Source: an uncultured Collinsella sp. (GTDB lineage Bacteria > Actinomycetota > Coriobacteriia > Coriobacteriales > Coriobacteriaceae). Taken from it: a DNA stretch of 64,000 nucleotides. The notes beneath the pieces were generated by a model that had not been told where the DNA came from, did not search any database, and was given only the letters and a program-made list of their open reading frames with translations. Shown in pieces: positions 59,601 through 64,000 of the stretch. How positions within the stretch are numbered: position 1 is the stretch's first letter; every line of letters begins with the position of its first letter. The position numbers were made by a program, and so were the translations under genes. The DNA is taken from contig CAKTVB010000002.1 of assembly GCA_934621295.1 (NCBI GenBank), positions 310,001-374,000 of the forward strand. The letters are read 5' to 3'.

Positions 59601-59967
59601 CGATGACGACCCTCGCTTCTCGATGCCCGACAATCCCGCAAACGTGGTCTACACCTCGACCCATGACACCTCGACGCTTATGGGCTGGGTGGGGTCTCGC
59701 TGGTTTGCTGGCGCGAGTGAAAACGATGCCGAGCTCCAAAGGACCGCACTCGACATGATCGAGCGCGCCTTTAAGAGCAACACTCCCCTTGTCATGCTCA
59801 CGCTCCAAGACGTGATGCTCCTGGGCGACGATGCCCGCATGAATGTTCCCGGGACCACCGGGGGCAATTGGTCGTGGCAAGCAACCGAGAAAGAACTCAA
59901 AGCCTCGATTGAACGCATGAAGGAACTTGCCGTACGTTGCAGACGAACTCTTATGTGCCAGAAATAG
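56662..59967 (+). CDS. GH13 alpha-amylase/neopullulanase fused to GH77 4-alpha-glucanotransferase
   Basis: An 1101-residue fusion. Residues 1-120 are a CBM34-like domain. The GH13 part (about 125-640) has YQIFPDRFARD, GVFNHTGDDS, nucleophile Asp351 (GWRLDVADE), acid/base Glu380 (LGEVWEDA) and Asp457 (SSHDRAR). The GH77 part (about 650-1101) has ASYWQVLPLNPTDEHRSPY, nucleophile Asp907 (VRLDHFLGFQ), acid/base Glu953 (IAEDLGYLTP) and Asp1002 (STHDTST). All six catalytic residues are present. It should hydrolyse and disproportionate malto-oligosaccharides. It has its own promoter after the glycogen operon. No signal peptide is visible, so it is cytoplasmic. Confidence 0.92.
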   Translation: MTFRHNSRSPLFRNPFGAVPCNTAVRLSCQVDSCQAQETTCTLRIWIDGEGETLIAMDRSENGMFSATFTRDTPAIVWYSFIICRADGSEVRIGAPTGAQGGEGVVYNYTEVPSFQLTVYQPRRQRPAWYEGGIAYQIFPDRFARDAAWRERAAAECAKPRHGSTKHLVEDWSTPPTYARNPDGSITSWDFYGGSLKGIEEKLPHLSEMGVTAIYLNPIFEAASNHRYDTANYLHIDPMLGTDEDFRDLCQAAHERGIGIILDGVFNHTGDDSIYFNRYGNYPMPGAWQGGKTPWKDAFNFNEDGTYECWWGVTNMPALNENSSAVRELLLGKDGVIRHWLRMGADGWRLDVADELTDGFIAEIKRAATAEKPDALVLGEVWEDASNKISYGNLRRYLLGDELDAAMNYPFRDMVIGFLTGAVGIDAYRAAEMIESQRENYPDEAMRCSLNLLSSHDRARIISVLGGMDDPDAIPENERATWHLPDDKLGLAKGRFWLATLMQMTYPGVPCVYYGDEAGLQGATDPGNRSTYPWGHEDLDFQAMIKNAASLRRSMPLFAAASIEARALDADVLMYMRKGPDGEHVSMLINRDACNTHTVRIPFTGEAATDLISGRTVCAEDDGMTTVTLYPLGSAAIYFHPHARLQKPLDHGWGVVCHVTSVPAEGKPGTLGAPARRFVDHLQEMGASYWQVLPLNPTDEHRSPYAGPSAFAGNIDLLEESPAKLQEQFRAFIANEGEHKADFCAFTERASTWLDPYCAFAAVKDVHKETSRHTWEDELSRYDVAILDDPAYRERARYHAFTQYRFDCEWRELKRYANERGIRIIGDIPMYVSDDSADTWSEPEMFQLDAAGMPAEIAGTPPDRFSETGQVWGNPTFRWRHMHDDGYVWWTERLRRSLELYDEVRLDHFLGFQSYFSIPAGMTGAAGRWIPGPGLELFSRVHDLLGPLPFIAEDLGYLTPAVRALKAQCGFPGMDVLEFCDDDPRFSMPDNPANVVYTSTHDTSTLMGWVGSRWFAGASENDAELQRTALDMIERAFKSNTPLVMLTLQDVMLLGDDARMNVPGTTGGNWSWQATEKELKASIERMKELAVRCRRTLMCQK

Positions 59968-60010
59968 GCTTGTCGAGTTTTGAGAACAAATCGGGGCAGA
60001 TTCGGGTACA

Positions 60011-60028
60011 GTAGGCAACGTTGCTTAC
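60011..60028. promoter_or_regulatory. 18-bp palindrome upstream of the FmdB-type gene
   Basis: GTAGGCAACGTTGCTTAC is a palindrome with one mismatched pair, centred on GCAACGTTGC. It lies just after a possible -10 (TACAGT) and 26 bases before the start codon, so it could be an operator. Confidence 0.35.
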
Positions 60029-60054
60029 ATCGTATGGCTTAAGAGGAGAGTTTC

Positions 60055-60315
60055 ATGGCACGGTACGACTATCGCTGCGGCTCATGCGGCAAAGTCTTTG
60101 AAGTCGAGCATGGTATGACGGAACATCCAGAGATCGTATGCCCCGATTGCGGCGGCGCCACCGAGCGCGTCTTCAACGCAAGCGGCATCAAGTTCGAAGG
60201 CTCCGGTTTCTATAACACCGACCAGCGCGGCGGGTCTTCGAGCACCTCGGCAACGTCCGGGGCATCAAGCGAAAGCCATTCCTGCGGTTGTGCCGATTGC
60301 CCCCACAATAACTAG
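60055..60315 (+). CDS. FmdB-family zinc-ribbon protein
   Basis: An 86-residue protein starting MARYDYRCGSCGKVFEVEHG with a second CxxC in CPDCGG, the FmdB/CxxC-ssr regulatory zinc ribbon. The C-terminal part is rich in Ser, Thr and Gly and ends with a second cysteine/histidine cluster (HSCGCADCPHNN) that may bind another metal. Function in this family is poorly defined. The ATG follows AAGAGGAGAG. Confidence 0.85.
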   Translation: MARYDYRCGSCGKVFEVEHGMTEHPEIVCPDCGGATERVFNASGIKFEGSGFYNTDQRGGSSSTSATSGASSESHSCGCADCPHNN

Positions 60316-60338
60316 CGCCATCAACGCAAAAAACCAAA

Positions 60339-60380
60339 AGCTCCCGGCTGCCCACCTCGATGAGCAGCCGGGAGCTTTGT
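60339..60380. terminator. Bidirectional terminator between FmdB-type gene and rsmB
   Basis: AGCTCCCGGCTGC and GCAGCCGGGAGCT form a perfect 13-bp stem. It is followed by TTGTTT on the plus strand and by TTTGGTTTTTT on the minus strand, so it serves both convergent genes. Confidence 0.92.
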
Positions 60381-60414
60381 TTAAGCGGAAATAAACCCAG
60401 ATAGCCGAGCGGTT

Positions 60415-61815
60415 TTAAGCCTTCCGGCGAATAAGACGAACACAGAAGTGGCCATCGAAGTCCTCTGGTTTGAACGGGAAGGACTGGAACAATCCGCGTT
60501 CATCCTCGTGTGCACGAAGATAATCGACAGCCGCGGGCTCCTTTTGGAAAGCAAATGCCGCATGAAGCGGCGCGACCTCAAACGCAAGCCCCTGCTCTGT
60601 TTGTAAAAACGCATCAAGCACCTGTTCGTTTTCTGCCATAAGCACCGAGCAGGTTGCGTAGATCAACTCGCCTCCGGGCTTCACACGACGCGCAGCCTCC
60701 CGCAACAGCTGCAGCTGCAACTTGGGAAGGCCATCCTCGATATCGCTCGAAACCAAACGCCAAGGAATTTCGGGATGACGACGCATAGTGCCCGTACCCG
60801 AACAGGGAGCATCCAAAAAAACCGTATCGAACAAGATGCGCTCACCGGCAACATCGATCTGCGCAAGCGTCGCATCAAGATTGCAGCCATCTCCGGGCGC
60901 TAATTCGATACCCTCAGCAAGATCGGCTTGTTCCAGGCGTTGGCGATTGATTTCGCATTTTGCTGCAGAAAGATCCATGGCAACATGGCGTCCATGTAAA
61001 CCGCATCGACTCGCACGACACGCCATGACATATGTCTTGGTACCGCGTCCGGCCCCGATCTCCAAACATGAGCCAGGACGTACGGTTGAAGTGGCGATGA
61101 TCTGGGCGTTGAAGTCCGATACCGCAAGGCTGCCCTGTGCCAGATCTTCTGATGCGGCGACCATCGAAGGGACGCTCACCAGATAGGTGCCGTCAAGCAC
61201 GAAGGGCTCGATGCAGCCGGACACGGAGTTGGAAAGCACGGCTCCGGGACGGACGCAGATGCAAGCGGGAGCAGGCGCGCCACTGAAGCAAAGCGATTCT
61301 TCGGCATGGCCGCGATGCGCAAGCGAGGCTTCAATCTTTCGAGCAAGCCAAACGGGAATACCCTGGCGGCGCGCAGCGGCAACAACTTCGCGCTGGCCCT
61401 CCTCGACGTCCCGTGCAGCAAAAAACGCAGTGCGCCCCTCATCAACGCGACGTAGCACCGCGTTTGCAAGGCCTGCTGCAGAGCGAGCCTGCGAGCGCAC
61501 GAGCTCAACGCCCTGACTCACCGCAACATGTCCCGGCGTATCAAGATAGAGCATCTCAAACGCAGGGATGCGCAGCGCCATGCGCACGCGAGCGGAAACT
61601 TTCGAAGGCTTGGCGATATAGCGGTCAAGCGCCTCGTCAAGCGCGCCCACGGTGGCGGTCACGCCCAAGGCAAGAGTCAAAGCAAATGCTTCGTCACGCG
61701 CATCGGATAGCGTCCCCGCAGAAGCCGCCAGGATGTCACGGACAAAGCCTCGGCCATCCTGGGCTTCCATAAGCGCACTCAACGCACGGCGACGCGCAGG
61801 TGAAAGCTTGGTCAC
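60415..61815 (-). CDS. rsmB: 16S rRNA (cytosine-C5) methyltransferase RsmB/Sun
   Basis: A 466-residue enzyme. The NusB-like RNA-binding N-terminal domain (residues 1-150) precedes the SAM-binding CLEIGAGRGTKT, catalytic VFLDAPCSGTGTMRRHPEI and ATCSVLMAENE. The two Cys expected of m5C methyltransferases are present. It methylates C967 of 16S rRNA in E. coli. It overlaps fmt by 4 bases (ATGA), the usual fmt-rsmB order. Confidence 0.93.
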   Translation of the reverse strand: MTKLSPARRRALSALMEAQDGRGFVRDILAASAGTLSDARDEAFALTLALGVTATVGALDEALDRYIAKPSKVSARVRMALRIPAFEMLYLDTPGHVAVSQGVELVRSQARSAAGLANAVLRRVDEGRTAFFAARDVEEGQREVVAAARRQGIPVWLARKIEASLAHRGHAEESLCFSGAPAPACICVRPGAVLSNSVSGCIEPFVLDGTYLVSVPSMVAASEDLAQGSLAVSDFNAQIIATSTVRPGSCLEIGAGRGTKTYVMACRASRCGLHGRHVAMDLSAAKCEINRQRLEQADLAEGIELAPGDGCNLDATLAQIDVAGERILFDTVFLDAPCSGTGTMRRHPEIPWRLVSSDIEDGLPKLQLQLLREAARRVKPGGELIYATCSVLMAENEQVLDAFLQTEQGLAFEVAPLHAAFAFQKEPAAVDYLRAHEDERGLFQSFPFKPEDFDGHFCVRLIRRKA

Positions 61816-62738
61816 GAGAGCATCTCCCAGGTAAGGTCATTGCCATGCAGTCCCGCCGCCCAAGCACTCGCGTCCATCTGACGCTTGCCATCGGGCTTAA
61901 CGGACGTGACCTCAAGCACACCATCAGAGCAACCGATATAGACACGCTTACCCTGGCAGATAAGCTCACCCGCGGCACAAACGGGAGCAGCCCCATCCGT
62001 GCCTACGGCACGCATAATGCGCACGGGCTTGCCGGCAGCAACACAGCGCGCAGGGGCTGTATCGGAGGAGGCGAGCACGCGACGCAGGTTGACAAGGGCG
62101 TTTTCCTGGGGATCCAAGCGCATCTCGGCCTTCGAGATCTTCTGAGCATGCGTGACGAGAGACTCGTCCTGCTCGGTCCACACCGCAGTTCCATCGGCAA
62201 GCGTCGGAAGGGTGTCGCACAGAAGGTCCGCACCCAACTGAGCCAGCTTAGCAGTAAGTTCATCGGCGGTCTTGCCCGCCACCGAGCAGCTCGCCTGCGC
62301 GCAGTAGGCGCCGGTATCGACACCATGACCGATACGCATGATAGAAATGCCCGCGCGCTCGTCGCCAGCAAGAATCGCGCGCTGAATGGGAGCGGCGCCA
62401 CGCCAGCGCGGCAGCAGCGACGCGTGAACGTTCACGATACCGAGCGGCGCCATGTTCAAAACCTCATCGGGCAGGATGCAGCCGTAGGCGGCAACGCAGA
62501 AGATATCGGCCTTGGCCTCGTGCAAACGATCCATGACCTCCGGGGTGATACGCGTGGCTTCCATCACGGGGATATCGAGTTCAAGAGCCGCAGCTTTTAC
62601 GGGAGAGGGCTCGAGCTTCTTTCCGCGGCTACGCACGGCGTCGGGGCGCGTAAGCACCAAGACCACCTCGAAGCGCGAAGCAAGCTCGCGCAGGGAGGGC
62701 ACGGCAAAATCCGGCGTGCCCATGAATACAACGCGCAT
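61812..62738 (-). CDS. fmt: Methionyl-tRNA formyltransferase
   Basis: A 308-residue enzyme formylating initiator Met-tRNA. It has the N-terminal MRVVFMGTPDFAVPSLREL, the folate-binding NVHASLLPRWRGAAPIQRAI and a C-terminal domain. GGAG lies 7 bases upstream of its ATG. It lies between def and rsmB, which together initiate and mature translation. Confidence 0.96.
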   Translation of the reverse strand: MRVVFMGTPDFAVPSLRELASRFEVVLVLTRPDAVRSRGKKLEPSPVKAAALELDIPVMEATRITPEVMDRLHEAKADIFCVAAYGCILPDEVLNMAPLGIVNVHASLLPRWRGAAPIQRAILAGDERAGISIMRIGHGVDTGAYCAQASCSVAGKTADELTAKLAQLGADLLCDTLPTLADGTAVWTEQDESLVTHAQKISKAEMRLDPQENALVNLRRVLASSDTAPARCVAAGKPVRIMRAVGTDGAAPVCAAGELICQGKRVYIGCSDGVLEVTSVKPDGKRQMDASAWAAGLHGNDLTWEMLS

Positions 62739-62759
62739 TCGTGCGCTCCTTTCCAGCTG

Positions 62760-63305
62760 CTACTCCGTCTCGCCGGGCTTGGCACCGCGAGCACGCGCCT
62801 CCTGATAATCATGGAGAGCGGCGATCCTTTTGCCGGGAGCCAAGCGCTCGAACATCGTCTTGCCGTGGAGATGGTCGATCTCGTGCTGCAGACACACGCA
62901 CATCAGGTCGCCTGCCGCCTCATAGCGCATGAGGTTGGCATCGAGGTCATATGCCTCAACAATCACATGATCGGGACGGGAGATCTCGCAGTTAATGCCC
63001 GGAATGGACAAGCAGCCCTCGTTATAAGGTGCAAGCGTGTCCGACTGCTCCACGATAACGGGATTGATGAGCACATAAGGATCGAAGTCATCGGCACCCG
63101 TATAATCGGTATCGATGACCACAAGCTGGATAAGCTCGCCGATCTGCGGGGCAGCAAGGCCGCAGCCACCGTTGTCAAACATCATCTGCTTCATGCGCTC
63201 GGCCAGGCGCTCGATCTCCGGGCCAATCTCGGTGATCTCGGCGCACTCCTGGCGAAGACGGGGGTCGGGCGATATCACGATGCCGTTAATCTCCATTGAC
63301 GCCAT
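62760..63305 (-). CDS. def: Peptide deformylase
   Basis: A 181-residue metallopeptidase that removes the N-formyl group. Its three motifs are present: GCGLAAPQIG, EGCLSIPG and HEIDHLHG. I take the ATG at 63305, two bases after AAAGGAG; an ATG 9 bases downstream is equally possible. It is 30 bases downstream of priA and 21 bases upstream of fmt. Confidence 0.96.
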   Translation of the reverse strand: MASMEINGIVISPDPRLRQECAEITEIGPEIERLAERMKQMMFDNGGCGLAAPQIGELIQLVVIDTDYTGADDFDPYVLINPVIVEQSDTLAPYNEGCLSIPGINCEISRPDHVIVEAYDLDANLMRYEAAGDLMCVCLQHEIDHLHGKTMFERLAPGKRIAALHDYQEARARGAKPGETE

Positions 63306-63335
63306 CGCTCCTTTCTCATTTGTGCGGCCCCATAT

Positions 63336-64000
63336 CTACATCAGATCGTATGCGTCCACATCGACGCTCAAACTGATGCCCTCACGGGAACCGACGCTCG
63401 CAAGTGCGGCACGTATACAGTCTGAAACATGGTACCCCACCGGGGTCTTACATATAAAGTGGAACCTGAATCGGTCCTTCGCACGCTCAATCACACAGGG
63501 CACGGGGCCAAGCAAAACCGGACGCGATGGGAGTTCGGGCTCCCCATCCTCGGATAGCGGAGTGAGACCGATAGCAGATGCCGGGTCGTCTAGACCCATT
63601 TGAACGCGAACCGCGGCGGCGAGCTCCTCGATATAACGACGGCAAGCGCGTTCGTCGGCACCCCAAACCACAACATTGGTCAGCCGCACAAAAGGCGGAT
63701 AGACTGCCTCTTCACGCTGGGCGAGGTCGCTCTCGGTGAATATGGAACGATCGTGCATCGCCACGGCGCGAATCACCGGATCGTCCGGCAGATAGGTCTG
63801 GATGATCACGCGGCCCGCCTGCTCTCCCCTGCCCGCACGGCCCGCAAGCTGTTCATACAGGTCAAAAGCGCGCTCGGAAGCCCGGAAGTCGGGCATCTTG
63901 AGGGCGTAGTCGGCATTCACAACAGCAGCAAGCGTCACCTCAGGAAAGTCGAGTCCTTTTGCAATCATCTGCGTGCCAAGAAGCACCGCGCATTCTGCAG
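63336..64000 (-). CDS. priA: Primosomal protein N' (PriA), C-terminal part
   Basis: The reading frame runs to the window's right edge and continues beyond it. The visible 221 residues include AVLLGTQMIAKGLDFPEVTLAAV and QLAGRAGRGEQAGRVIIQTY (helicase motifs V and VI) and the C-terminal domain ending DVDAYDLM. The start codon, zinc-binding and Walker A regions lie outside the window. It precedes def, as in many bacteria. Confidence 0.94.
   Translation of the reverse strand, partial: AECAVLLGTQMIAKGLDFPEVTLAAVVNADYALKMPDFRASERAFDLYEQLAGRAGRGEQAGRVIIQTYLPDDPVIRAVAMHDRSIFTESDLAQREEAVYPPFVRLTNVVVWGADERACRRYIEELAAAVRVQMGLDDPASAIGLTPLSEDGEPELPSRPVLLGPVPCVIERAKDRFRFHFICKTPVGYHVSDCIRAALASVGSREGISLSVDVDAYDLM

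Noticed and set aside
1..64000. tRNA, rRNA, SRP RNA, CRISPR arrays and insertion sequences
   Set aside because: No tRNA-like cloverleaf ending in CCA, no regularly spaced repeats and no transposase-like gene were seen in any gap on either strand by eye; a covariance-model scan was not possible.

Overview
The window reads as a chromosomal segment of a moderately GC-rich, Gram-positive anaerobe of the class Coriobacteriia, most likely Collinsella or a close relative. The evidence is the mix of Bacillus-like gene order (rpmB, Asp23/fakA-type pair, recG, coaD, plsX, acpP, rnc, smc, ftsY, ffh) with a SigB/F-type sigma factor, a T-box leader on ileS, a fermentative AdhE and a glgC/glgD-type glycogen locus. 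The genus is inferred from overall gene content, not from a marker gene. I see no insertion sequence, prophage, CRISPR array, tRNA or rRNA gene. Apart from the two partial genes at the window edges I see no broken genes.

Positions 1-41573 are almost entirely minus-strand housekeeping genes. Read in the direction of transcription (right to left), this part begins with rpmB. A long run follows: Asp23-like, fakA-like, recG, rsmD, coaD, a DivIVA-like coiled coil, DUF177, rpmF, plsX, acpP, rnc, smc, ftsY and ffh, closed by a UUCG terminator at 26125-26151. Next come thyA, folA, a SPOUT methyltransferase and a MATE exporter. A lone plus-strand cobO converges on the MATE gene, and ftsH, an iron alcohol dehydrogenase and a zinc-ribbon protein come next. 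The T-box-controlled ileS ends in its own terminator. Then come lspA-rluD, a membrane glycosyltransferase, a small prepilin peptidase, dgt and rarA. The left end holds a stress sigma-factor module (DUF948 protein, degenerate anti-sigma, sigma factor, AI-2E-family permease) and alaS-ruvX-mltG-yqeG.

From 42160 to 60315 most genes are on the plus strand. adhE has a 530-base upstream region with two identical 12-bp LacI-type palindromes, and is followed by an orphan APH-fold kinase. Two minus-strand genes (thiamine pyrophosphokinase, HAD phosphatase) separate these from a compact glycogen operon, glgB-glgP-glgC-glgD-glgA. A separately promoted gene encoding a GH13-GH77 fusion enzyme follows, then an FmdB-type zinc ribbon. 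The operon can make ADP-glucose, elongate and branch glycogen and phosphorolyse it; the fusion enzyme probably handles the released malto-oligosaccharides.

The right end (60415-64000) is minus strand again: priA (partial), def, fmt and rsmB, a classic translation-initiation cluster.

The most unusual observations are the Lys/Ala/Thr/Pro-rich, histone H1-like tails on both GlgB (about 43 residues) and GlgA (180 residues), which share a 15-bp identical DNA stretch. Others are the GH13-GH77 fusion, the paired operators upstream of adhE spaced 148 bp apart, and an anti-sigma factor that has lost its ATP-binding residues.
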